From NCBI GenBank assembly GCA_016801845.1, contig CM028927.1, forward strand, positions 1,858,001-1,922,000: a stretch of DNA of 64,000 nucleotides, given 5' to 3'. A program made the translations under genes and the position numbers. Source of the stretch: Polydactylus sextarius (taxonomy: Eukaryota > Chordata > Actinopteri > Polynemidae). The notes below the pieces were generated by a model. That model made no database searches. It saw nothing but the letters and a program-made list of their open reading frames with translations, and had not been told where the DNA came from. Positions 50,426-61,438 of this stretch are shown piece after piece. Position 1 is the stretch's first letter; each line of letters begins with the position of its first letter.

Positions 50426-53089
50426 GCCATGTGCAGATACTGTTAAAAGCTTTTTAACCTGTTGTGGCAGAGGTCACGAATTCTTGCACATTGTTTTTTT
50501 TTTTTTTTATATTATAATTAAAATTCAGATGTTTCATTTACCTTTTGTTGCATCTGGTATTTGAGACACTTTTAGTTTCATTTGTCCACGTGAAATTTGC
50601 CCCCCAACATGCTCAGCAGTTACCACAGCGGTGGATATGACACTGCTCAAGGAGGCAAATCGGGTACTCTGAAACCTGTGGCGCCCGATCTGTGCCAAAC
50701 ATAACTAAGTCAAATGGGAGCACAAGCACGATACACATTTTAAGCCTTTCTGGGGATATTGTGATATTTATAACTGCAGAAGTTCCACAAGAATTGTCAG
50801 GTTTTAAAATTCCCTCAGAATAAAAAATAATGGTTGTCTGTAGATCCATGCTTACACTGCAGACACAAACTTCTAATGTCTAATTTGGTGTCATTTCAAT
50901 GCTGCCAGTTTGATAAAATGCAAAAGTGTATGGTTCACATCCTCCTTGTTTTTGCATGTTCCACTATTGCTATAAATACTGAGCCAGCTGTTCTGGATAA
51001 TCAAGACTATTTCTGTGGAAGAAAGTAGTCCCAATTACAGCTACGTTTCTGAGTCATCCACAGTAACAGGCACAATGCTGCTGCTGAAAAAATTTGAGAT
51101 GTTGTGAGTATTACAAATTTAATTTCACTTCATCTCCACCGTATTGGGGCGACTGCACGAATATTACAAAGGAATAACTCAAACACATCAGCACAATAAA
51201 GCAAATTTACATGAATATAAACCACTATGTTTTTTTGTGCTTTGGATGAACTGGTCCTTTAAAAATGCATGTTTCAGCACAATTTACGCACAGACGCTTA
51301 AATCAAAACATGTGAGTTGAATTGAAACATGTATGCAACAATGAACAGCTCATCATGTGTAGCTGTTTGTCGAGTGTTGGCATGAAGAGCGTGAATTTGT
51401 TATTGTGGCCATTATTGTGATCTGGTGTTGTAGCTTACCTGTAAAGTCTTATGGGAACCTGACTCTAATATCAACAGCTGCCAGAGATGAATATATTAGG
51501 CTTAGAGTCAGAGCCTTTTGTGCATGAGCCAGGAGAGTCTCCTGCTGCACTGTCAAGGCAAGTTCCCCAGGGGCTCCGGCATCAGCATCGCATATTTAGC
51601 AGATAGAAGGAGAGAGGAGGTGGCCCGCGCTGGAAAATTGCCCCAGCAGCCCATACCTAACCACATCTGACAGGTTTATTCAGAGGTTGCAATTCAAATG
51701 TGTGGAGGTCGTAGAGAATGACTCCTGGACCAGCTGTTTCCCATCATTGTCACAGTTGTAAACTGCATCCCCTGACACCTGCACCTGGGTATCCGAGTGG
51801 AGAGGGGAAAAAAAAAAAAAAAGACCCCCAGCATCTGCCGGATGATAAATCTAACCACATCGCTGCAAATTAGAGGCTGAATGAGTTGCTCCATATTATC
51901 TGAATATATCACTATAGGACAAGTGTTCCACATGTGCTGACAAACAGGCCTTTGTACTCATCAATGAAATGACAAAGAGATTTTTCGTGTTCACGTTTGT
52001 TGCCTTCATTTATCACTGCTTAGCTCACTCATATTCATGTTCCCGCTCTTCTCTTCTCGCTGCGAGGCATTGCCACAGGCCAAAACATTTGTTCAGCTGG
52101 AGGCGGTTAGTTTAGACAAAAGACATTAGGCCCGGGTTTCCTCCTTCTTTTGATTTGATTTTGTCAAAATGACAAATTGATGTACAGTATCACTGTCTGT
52201 TTGTTATGTTTTTTGTTTGTTTACACAGTCAACCTCACGATAAAGTGTCTGTTTGTACTAGAATTATCAATATCAAATTACTATGACTCCAGTTGTTACC
52301 AAACAAACTCACAGAAATGTTATTATCCCTTGATCCATTCCTGGCAGCCCCATCAGTCTTGAATGGTTACTATGATTGCAGCCAAATCTCATTTCATGCA
52401 ATTCATTAGGCGCATTGAGATCTTTGTCTTACCTGCTGCTAATCCCACTGGAGAAGAATTAAACATGATGTAATTCTCAACTCAGACATGAGGAGGATGC
52501 ATGTCAACTGAAGAGGCTAATTGAAGTAGTAGAACTTTTTTGTCTTACTGTGTTTGTTTCTGTTTACACAGAAGCTTAATTCCTTTGGGTGTGAAGACCA
52601 ACAAATGTGCAAATGCACGTGGGCTGGCATTATTTATGTTAAATCCCCCAGATATAATAATCCGTTCTGAGTATTGTGGGTCCTTGATGAGTATTTCAGC
52701 ATTTAAAAAAAAAACTCCCTCAGGCAGTTCTCTGCGTGTCCAGCCCTGTCGAGCCAAGCATTGTTAATTGAATCATGGTCTCTATGGCGCTCTCCTTGTA
52801 GCCGTTTTAATCTCAATTGGGTGTAATGGTTGGGAAAATATTTCAGATACAGTATTAAAGACTCTGCAGCCAACTGGTGCTGCAGACAAGACTTGTCATG
52901 AAGCTGAGATTGAAACCTGGCCGCATGGACAAAAACCTGTGATTTGTAATAATTGCACAGAAAAAAAATAATTCACTTCATAAATGTGAATAATTATATT
53001 TTTTCTACAAATGAGACCTTTCAGTAATGCCCTATTAATTAATTGTAAACACAGCTGAACTGCATTTTTTTAATAAAAAAATATTTCCA

Positions 53090-53330
53090 TTAGCCATGTT
53101 AGCACCATGGCTGCAGGGCTCTCTATGCTGAGAGTGTGGGTCACTCCATTACTTTGTTACAGACTGAAATATGTCAATGATTATTGGGGGATTAGAAAGA
53201 AATTTGGAACAGATATTCCTCTTGTACAGAGAATAAAACCAAATGAATTTGGTGGCCCTCTGACTTCTGACTGCCCCTCTGAAGGTCAGGAGACCACTAG
53301 TCCAGTTGTTCCACTTTTCAGTATAAAATA
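53090..53330 (+). repeat. Degenerate teleost interspersed repeat, second + strand copy
   Basis: The segments caatgattattgggggatta, gaaagaaatttggaacagat and ttggtggccctctgacttct align by eye with the fish repeat consensus (CAACTATTGGATGGATTGCC, GAAATTTGGTACAGAT, TTTGGTGATCCCCTGACTTT). The 103-codon open frame at 53107-53418 lies over it and is therefore not a gene. Confidence 0.5.
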
Positions 53331-53596
53331 TTGTAACATTTATAAGATGCATATGGCACTAACATCTTGTCCTTTTGGAGAAAGTCAGCTCATTAATGAT
53401 TGGGAAGGGGAGCCATAGAAAGTCCTGCTGATGCACCTACCTGATCAATCAAAGTCAAACTCATCTGCCAGCATTATGTCCCACCACATTTTTGCTGTCC
53501 TGCTAGGGGATTTACTGTCCTTCATGTCCTGCTATGGGGTTTATACTGCAGCCAGACAACAGGGGGCGATTGAGATTTTATGGTTTCACTTTGAAG

Positions 53597-54032
53597 TGGG
53601 GCAGCTGTGGCTTAAGAGGTAGAATGAGTCAGGAGGTCGGTGGTTCGATGGCTGGTTCGATGGCTGTTCCAACAGTGTGTGAAAGCGTGTGAGTGTATTA
53701 GCAGTGTACAGGCCAAGGCACTGTGTTAAAGTGATGATCCACACTAATTTAAACAAAGGGTCTATTTCACCACGCGTATAAATTGAACACCATGTCAAGA
53801 GTTTTTAAGTTTGGTTAAAGGATTTTCGAGTTTGACTGTCTTTGGTTTTCACAGCCAAATGGCTAACAATGAACATAATGCCCCACTTACGTTCACTGTT
53901 GTTGTTCGACTCATATGTGGTAAAATAGGCCGTGGGTTTAAATTGCTCCAACTATCACTTTAAGGGGTGAACACCAACAGTAGTGTAAAGCACTTTCAGG
54001 ATTATAAATGTAAACACTGTCCATTTACCATT
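53597..54032 (+). mobile_element. tRNA-derived SINE split by a nested insertion
   Basis: The left part (53597-53729) starts gggcagctgtggcttaagag, with an A-box-like TGGCTTAAGAGG (53608-53619) and a B-box-like GGTTCGATGGC (53642-53652, repeated at 53654). It continues with gctgttccaacagtgtgtga. The right part (53960-54032) has agtgtaaagcactttcagg and ctgtccatttaccatt, the usual 3' end of this teleost SINE. A 230-bp element separates the halves. Removing it restores the expected order of SINE consensus phrases. Confidence 0.65.
53730..53959. mobile_element. MITE with TTAA target duplication (piggyBac-like), nested in SINE
   Basis: TTAA flanks the 230-bp element on both sides (53726-53729 and 53960-53963). 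The ends are inverted: the left begins AGTGATGATCC and reaches AATTTAAAC; the right, reverse-complemented, begins AGTGATAGTTGG and reaches AATTTAAAC one base out of register. TTAA duplication is the hallmark of piggyBac-superfamily elements; the sequence resembles abundant percomorph MITEs beginning TTAAAGGGATAGTTC. It encodes nothing. Confidence 0.65.
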
Positions 54033-54349
54033 ACTTACAGTAGCTGTTGTGTTTATGTGTTTTGTGTCATGGTGTCCAGAGGGTGAACCCCACTAACTTA
54101 AACAACTCTTAGTTTAGCACTACCGGCAGGATATACTTGCGAATGCAAATACCAAACAAAAAATACAAAAAATGGAAAACAATTGACATCACCATCAACC
54201 TGAACTGGAACTTATGTACCTATGGATCAGTCACAGTTTCCAGTAGTGGTATGGGTTACTTCCTGGTGGTGAGACATGGCTAAATTCAACATAAATGCAA
54301 GTGTTACTGCAAGTGTAAATGGCCTCTGTCTTGTCTCTGTCTTGGCTCT

Positions 54350-54420
54350 CTGGTGACAGTTGATGACCTGTCCGTGGTGTCTTTGGTGTCTCAGTCGATA
54401 GGCTCCAGCTGCTTTGACTC
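54350..54420 (+). mobile_element. Fragment of the same SINE family
   Basis: The phrases ttgatgacctgtccgtggtg and gtcgataggctccagctgc match the 3' half of the SINE body seen at 50270-50425 (GGCGACCTGTCCAGGGTGTA ... GATAGGCTCCAGC). It is short and diverged. Confidence 0.45.
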
Positions 54421-55433
54421 TGCGTAGTAAAACCAAGTCTGCCATCATCAAGTACAGTTAGTTGCACATGTCATGGTGATATCCTATTCCATTTTCCAGT
54501 GCAGATGTTTTTCTGCAGGGTTAATTCATAAATGACATGAATTCCTCAGATAATACTTGGCAGACAGAAATAGACTTTATATAAAACTTGGCTGAGATCA
54601 AAACCACAGGTGGTAAAATAACAGAAGGGAAAGCAAAGACATTTGTCAGGCGTAACACAGGGTAGTGATACTTCAACTTGATGCATGGGGCCAACTTTTT
54701 GGCATCCTCAATCTGATAGCGTGAGTAGTATTTCTACCCTGCAGCAGAAAAGCTTCAGCAAATTCCAGCCTGTTCAGCTTTCTGAAATATGCTGGCAGGA
54801 AAAGGTGAATAAATGACACACAGCTACTTTGAGAAATTTTAGATCAAGACAGATGACTGAGGGTTGCAAGTGCTGGATAATTTGTTGTTTCCTATTTTTT
54901 TTTTTTTTTTAGAGCAATGCAAGAGGGTGTTATTTTGCTTTTATTGTTGAGAAGTTAAGAGCAGTCTGTGGCACAGCTGTACGGAGGCGAGACATTTTTC
55001 TTTGAACAGATGGTATCGTAATTTAGTCGTCTGGAAAGAACAAGGCTTTTCCTCTTCTTTTTGATTTGCTTAATTTTCTTGCTTTGTTATTTTGCATCTT
55101 GACAACTTTCAAGTTTTAGCACAGGCCACGCAGCATGTGCAACTCTCTGCAAAGTTCATAATGTGAAGACAGTATATTGTTGAACTCATTTGGATTTAGT
55201 ACAGTGTGCCGGGAACAAATCCAGAGCCAGAAAAGCCTGCTCTGGGTGTCAGTGGCATCCTATCTGTTACAGTGGTATTGTAGAGCATAGTGGCGCGGCT
55301 GTGATACTGCTGTTGCAACATGCAGTGCCAGGCCCTCTGTTAGTCTTCAGTGGCCTCAGAGGCCAGTCCTTATCTTTTAACAACACGCCTCTCAGCCATC
55401 CACTGGCATACAAATGAAAGACTCACTTAGGGG

Positions 55434-55540
55434 CTCTCTTTCTCGCTCTCTCTCTTTTCCCTCTCCATCTCTCTCCTCCTCACTCCCCTCTCTCTCCCTT
55501 CTCCATTTCTCACCCTCCCTCCCACCCCCAACCTCTCACT
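55434..55540 (+). repeat. Pyrimidine-rich (CT/CCCT) tract
   Basis: About 105 bp, almost purely C and T on the + strand, in intron 6. Such tracts can bind PTB-type proteins or form triplex DNA; no function is evident here. Confidence 0.9.
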
Positions 55541-58500
55541 GTCACACTAATCCTGTTTAGTGTTGGAAACACAACACTGTTGCAGTATTGTTGCGCTATT
55601 GTGCTCTCTTCAAGATATTCTCAGTAAATGATATATCAGTACAAACACAGGAGATATTATAATAGGCTCAATCATGTGTCAGACACCAAAAGAAAAGAAT
55701 CAATCGTAAATATGCCAACATGATTTATAAACCAAGCGTGTTCCTCCTCTCTGCTTGCTTGTAACTCAATTATAGAGTAGCTAGCTCTAATAAATGGCAA
55801 TAACGTGCCATTGTTAAAGTTTAATGTGGTCCTTAAAACCAGGCATTGTCGTCCAATGTGAGGGGACAGCACCTAGATAGAGTCCCCGTCCAGGCGAGAC
55901 GAGGACTCTGTTAACACTAATGACATGCGGCCTGGGCCACAAACTAATCAGAGTATAAAGTACCTGCTCCTGCTAATACTTTGTATGTTCTGCATCAAGC
56001 AGCACTCACAGTGTTTTGTGTGTCGAGGCTGTGAATACGCATAAACAATGGGTTAGTTTGTAGTGAAGTGAAGTGAAGAGTATAGGCAGAAAAAATGGTT
56101 CAGGCTCAAACAAGAGACATTAATTGTCTAAAATTTCTTCAGATAGTAGTTAAGTCTTGCATTGTATATACATGGTCTTTGTAGAGATCTAAAAGAGTAA
56201 GAGCAATGTTCGTCCTGATATTTCAACATGAAAATTGTTACAAGTGTAGCACACGGACGATTCCTTTTTTTAATTCTCTGACCTCCTGACTTTTTGTCCA
56301 GTGCTGCCAAAATCAATTAAAATTTACCCAATAACAAACTCGCATCAAAAGAAAAAAGGCCCACGCAGTGACAAGAAAGGAGAAGCAAGACGAGTCTTCA
56401 AATACAAAAATAATCAATTTTTTTTGTTCATAAAATAAGTGCTCCTCATAAACAGCGTCAACAGACTGGCTAAAACAAACTGTGAACAACGTAACCTTCA
56501 GGAGAGTCAGATTTGTCACAAACAGACTATCAACCTGTTTGTGACACCTGAGTGCAGCTGGGTGATATAAAAACATGGCCATGCTTTCCACAGGATAAAT
56601 CCCAGTGTTTTACTAAATGTCCAAACTTACTTTAAAAATCTTATTAATGACACAAACAACTATTTGCTTTAAAAATACTGAGCACGTTCATGATCTCCAA
56701 AGGATGCACTGTAACGTTCCTGCAGTGCCAACCTCAGTTCAACTTGTTAACCATATCTGACTGGCAGACTGTGGGTAAAGACTTTTGATTTGAATCTGTC
56801 TTTTGGCAAAATCGTAATTCTATTTTTCTTTTTTTTTTCCATGGGGAATAATTTTCACATCATTCCACTGTGCCAGCCTCCCTGGCAAATACAGTGTTGT
56901 CATTATGTTGTCAGCTGCTGGACACAAGGCACAGATTCAACTGGCAAAATAAAATGCACTTGAAAGTAAAGTTCGCTCCTGTCTACATGTTAAACTGTCC
57001 ACAAGCAAAGTACAAGCAAATCCCAGCTGCTGCTGAAGCTCAGCCCAGTACTGAGCACTGTACTGTTCCACTGTCACTGTGTGAATGTGTGACTGAGAGG
57101 CAAATAGCACTTTGGATGAAAGCCCCCTATAAATGCAGTCTGTATTCAGAATCAAACACTCCTTCCTAAATATTACTCTTACTCCATTTGTGGAAAAACA
57201 GTTTAATCTCACTGAGTAATTCTTTCAATATTTACCACCATAGTTATTATCCATAGTTATTGTTAAATATCACAGTAGTAATTATAAATTACGTTATATA
57301 ATTAAAGGTTGTCAGTATAAGTCACTAAGCTTTGCAGGACATTTTTAAATTCCCTTCAGGAATGTTATTGAAATATGTTAGAAAAGAAGCACATCGCTCT
57401 GCATTTTCTCTCCTTTATTAACATTAATAAGATTTCCTCCCGTAATGCTCGGCTCAGACTGAAACAGCAAACGTGATTTACCAGATGCCGTCTATTTATT
57501 TTGTTACAAGAACTTTTTCTTTGCATCAGTGAATGATAATACAGCATGAATAATGGATAGCTGAGGACTGAGGCTGCAGGTTACTGATGAGGAGGAAAAC
57601 TACATTTTAATTGAGACGTGCAGCGTTATAGAAACATCCGCTGCATCCGCTTCACAGCCCAGGAATATAATGATGTATGAGCGAAATAAATAAATAAACA
57701 GACTTTGTCATCTTTTACAGGTTTTGACTGTCTTTTGCTCTCAAAGCAACTATTTTATTTGACAAGCGAGCGTGCTTTCAGTGCTTCGTCCTGACGATTC
57801 TTATCATTCAGTATTCATAACCATGTGTGTTTGTTCCCGCCTCCAATAAGTACTGTATAATAGAGACAACTTTTAAATAGATTGAAACAGAATGAATTAG
57901 ACAAAAAAAAATTATGTTGCATGTTTCTTCTGATAACAAACAGACTTCAGAATTTCAGCTTCAAAGACTTTGGTTGTGACTTTGGTTGTGAGCAAAGACA
58001 CAGAGACAGTCCAGAGCAAACAGTGTGTTTTTTCCGCTACTCTTAGATTTTGAAGTGTCAACAATTCACAGATAAAACACAGCTGATGGTAACATGACTC
58101 CTGTTTATAATGCATGGCCGAGTCTGATCTGGACTAAACAACTGGTCCACCATGAATGGGGGTCATGCAGCATTTTCAACTGAACTCTGCACCAGTTCAT
58201 TTCTGGTGTGAGCCCAATTCGAACCAATCACAGTTTCACATTGACTGGAAAAAAATAGCAGTGTCTATGAGACAAAACTGTTGACTGTCAGGAGACACAC
58301 CGGGTATCAAAACTTAGTTACAGTGTTCCCTAACCCTTCACTAGTTTGGTTCAGGAAGTGGACCTAGAGAGACTGAGACTGGCAAGACATTTGAGAGAGA
58401 TATGTAACTAAGTGAGCTGTAACAATACACTCATACTTCATTCCCAAAGAGCAAGACGTGAGACATCTGGCCAAGAGATGAGAACATAGGGTTGCTTCAC

Positions 58501-59256
58501 TTTTGCAAAGTAGCATCAGTCTCTTTGGTCTGATCATGATCTCATACATATTCATGATGAAGCCCTGCTCTTCTGTCAGATCAGAGTAAAACTGATGATT
58601 ATAAATATCCATGAAGCAGATGCTTCTTATTATTATTTGATGTCTGTATTTAGGAATGAACATCTTTAGGATTTGTTAAGTACTGCTTGTTCGCAGGCAT
58701 CTACTGCTGGAGGTCGACCCAAAGGGAGAGAGACTTGAGCCCCGCACTTGATCCAAATTGTACTCAGTGTAATTTCATGTCAATGTGCCCGTTACCCAGT
58801 GGATCTCAGCTGGACCAGAATGAACACAGTGTCAGGTGTTGTGAGGCGAGAAGGAGACTGGGAACTGTGAACTTCACAGCTCAGAACTTTGTTCTCATGA
58901 GGGAACTGAAGCTTATTTTAGGAAAATCTTTAGCGAGAACATTTCTGCTGTTAACAGTCATGTCTGCCAGTTGCCTGAAACTTTCAATTATTTTAGTTTC
59001 TGTGATTTTAAAGGAGATTATTATTTTATCAATATTGTTTTTCAATGTAGGCTCCTTATTGATGTATTAGTAGTATAATACAATGGAATAAATCTCTTCC
59101 CAACGTGTCCACCAGTGATGACACAATCCTGTTCAACAGATCAAATGAATACTTTGAAGCAACACACAGTGTATGTGTAAAAAGGGTCATACATTAAATT
59201 ACACTTTGACCTGAATTACATACAGAAGCTTCACTCAAGGATGAACTGACCATGAC

Positions 59257-59316
59257 CTTTGACCTTTGGCTATCAAAGCATAGATGCTTTGATGCTTTGA
59301 TAGCCAAAGGTCAAAG
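59257..59316. repeat. Strong hairpin: 25-bp perfect inverted repeat, 10-base loop
   Basis: The left arm (59257-59281) contains CTTTGACCTTTGGCTATC; its exact reverse complement occupies 59292-59316 with a 10-base spacer. No mismatches in 25 bp. Confidence 0.95.
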
Positions 59317-61030
59317 TGGCATCACAAAAAAAACAAAAACAAAAAAAAACCCATCAAAACAAGATCTTGTGAATCTAGAAATTAAAATATATGCAGTGAT
59401 AACACAGCACATCTCTACCTGGACATTATTCAGTGGTATCACACAAGACTAGTAAGGCTAGTGATATCTCACATTTCCTGAAGAAACACAAGAGTATGTG
59501 TTGGTAATACCAGCTCCCTCTGTTCTCTATGAGAAAAGAGGGAGTCCACAGTCCACTTCAGCCTATTTGTCATTTCTAAACATTAACTGCAAACATTAAA
59601 TATTGGTGCTTTTGTCAGTGATGTGATTGTAATTATCTTTTACAATAGATATTCAGACATTGCGAGGGTAATTATTTTGTCTTTTGTGTGTTAGCTCGCA
59701 TAGAGGGTCATTTAGCGAAATTAAAAATCAAAATCCACAGTTTTATCTGTCTGTTAAAAATTGCTTTTAATTATATCCCTATTGACAAAAATGCACTGAA
59801 TTTTTTGACAAGTACTGTCCTCATTCTTAGGGTTTAATATTGTCAAAAGTAGAGTTGTTGACTAAACTAAGTCCTTGTATTAGCATGGGGGATTTGTTGG
59901 CTTTGCAAAAGCTTGTGTAGCTGCAGAACTACAAATGCCAGGAGGGGCTTGAATTCCCTTTCAGCTACCTCCAGACAAATAGCAGAGGACTGACAAAGAC
60001 CTCCACAGAATCCATTGGACCTCCCGCTCACACACAAACAACAAAGGAAATACAAACAAGTCCCTGGATATCACCCAGTGGGATGACCAAGGAGAGGTCT
60101 GAGCATATAAAAGATATTTCCCAAAATGCACCTGGCAGCCTCTCTCCCCCACTGTAAGTAAGCAAATGTTTAAGCAACTGTTGCACCAAACCTAATATTT
60201 TACAGAATGACGAGTCACTGGATGTACATGTGGGTGTCTTTGTTGAGAATCATATGTAGCTCCTTCAACTGTACTTCGTTACTGGAGGATTAAAGATAAA
60301 AGAGTCAATTTAAATACTGTCATTTGGCAAATGCATGTTTCTAATCAGGGTTTAGGGCCTTAATAATAATATGGATGTGATGAGCATTTTCTTCTGCTGC
60401 CTAAATCTTACACACATTCATTTGCAGCATGCAAATCAGGGGCAGATGGAATTAGCCAGGACGTGTGTGTTGGGGGATGAGAAACGTGTCGCGAGGGGTC
60501 GACGCCTTTTGTGGAACATAAGTCCCATTTATCCCAAATTAGGACGCGTGCAGCACTGGTTGGCTTTGATGTTCTTCGTGGCAGGGGTGGGGGTGGGTGG
60601 GGGCAGATTGTGGGAGCACAAACAGATGTTCAAGGCTCATCCTTTGAGGTGGTGATGAAACATAGCCACAGCAAGAGTCTTTACATCCCACTGTCAGTCA
60701 GTTGACATGGAGACAAGGGCAGCACCGCAGTTGCCACTCAGTTCTGCTGCAGATGAGCTACTATACCAACAGCAGCAAAAGAGGCAGTTTGACCTATATC
60801 TTTGCAAAGCTGAGCGCATCAGGGCACTGAAATGTGTGGTGGAAAACTACCCCATAAGAATTTGGTGGGTAGTAAACTCAGTTCACTATAAAGTACCTTG
60901 ATAGCTCCTATTTAATGAGCTGCACATATGTTGTAAACCAAAATAAGACATGTATTTAGACCACAGTTTGTGTCAAAATGCTTCCTTTTCTACCTCAACT
61001 AACTAGTTGCATGTGTTTCTGCTGCCTCAG

Positions 61031-61113
61031 GACTACGATGATGGCTATGGAACAGCTTATGACGACCAGGGATACGAATCATATGACAACAACTACAGTA
61101 ATCAAGGACAAAA
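61031..61113 (+). CDS. khdrbs3: KHDRBS3 exon 7: tyrosine-rich C-terminal region
   Basis: The exon is 83 nt, 27 codons plus two bases (AA) of a codon completed in exon 8, which is outside the window. The peptide is DYDDGYGTAYDDQGYESYDN followed by NYSNQGQ. The spaced tyrosines (DYDD, GYGTAY, GYESYD, NNYSN) match the tyrosine-rich tail of KHDRBS proteins, a target of Src-family and Brk/Sik kinases in the family. GYGTAYD distinguishes KHDRBS3 from KHDRBS2 (GYGGEYD as recalled). The acceptor is ctgcctcag after a good pyrimidine tract; the donor is AAA|gtaagt. Roughly 55 further residues and the stop codon are expected downstream of the window by comparison with a ~346-residue mammalian protein. 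Confidence 0.94.
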
Positions 61114-61337
61114 GTAAGTTCTGAGTTTTTCTGCTCTAATCAACATTTTGTGTAATGTCAAAGATAAAAACTACAGGAGATTATCACCTGGTTCTCTCAG
61201 GTGTCTTTCAGTTCATTGTTGTGTTGGTTCACTTACACTGCTCTCCTCCACATCACATGAGCTCTAAAATCCACGAATGTGTTGTATTTGACCATGGCTG
61301 GTTGGTGGGAAGGCATCATGCCGGCATTGATTTCTCA

Positions 61338-61438
61338 CATCCATCCATCCATCTATCCACAGACAGACCTGTGGATTGAACGCAGAATCTTCTCGCTATG
61401 ATGCAACAACAGTAACCACCGCATCATAGAGCCACGTT
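61338..61438 (-). mobile_element. Degenerate tRNA-derived SINE head, minus strand
   Basis: The segments acatccatccatccatctat and ctgtggattgaacgcagaat, then aacagtaaccaccgcatcat, read as the reverse complement of the fish SINE head (GTGGTGCAGTGGTTAGCACTGTTG ... GGGTTCGAATCC). Box B is degraded. It lies about 225 bp after exon 7. Confidence 0.55.

Larger units (their letters stand above)
49950..61030 (+). other. khdrbs3: Intron 6 (11.1 kb), rich in mobile-element debris
   Basis: This is the largest complete intron in the window. It holds two degenerate SINE-like pieces (50270-50425, 54350-54420), a degenerate teleost repeat (53090-53330), a SINE with a nested TTAA-flanked insertion (53597-54032), a pyrimidine-rich tract (55434-55540) and a strong hairpin (59257-59316). 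Balanced non-repetitive segments at about 51390-51790 and 55840-55960 could be conserved noncoding elements (unverified). No additional exon was recognised. Confidence 0.8.

Noticed and set aside
53107..53418. 103-codon open frame starting MAAGLSMLRV
   Set aside because: Overlies a noncoding teleost interspersed repeat; no known protein family.
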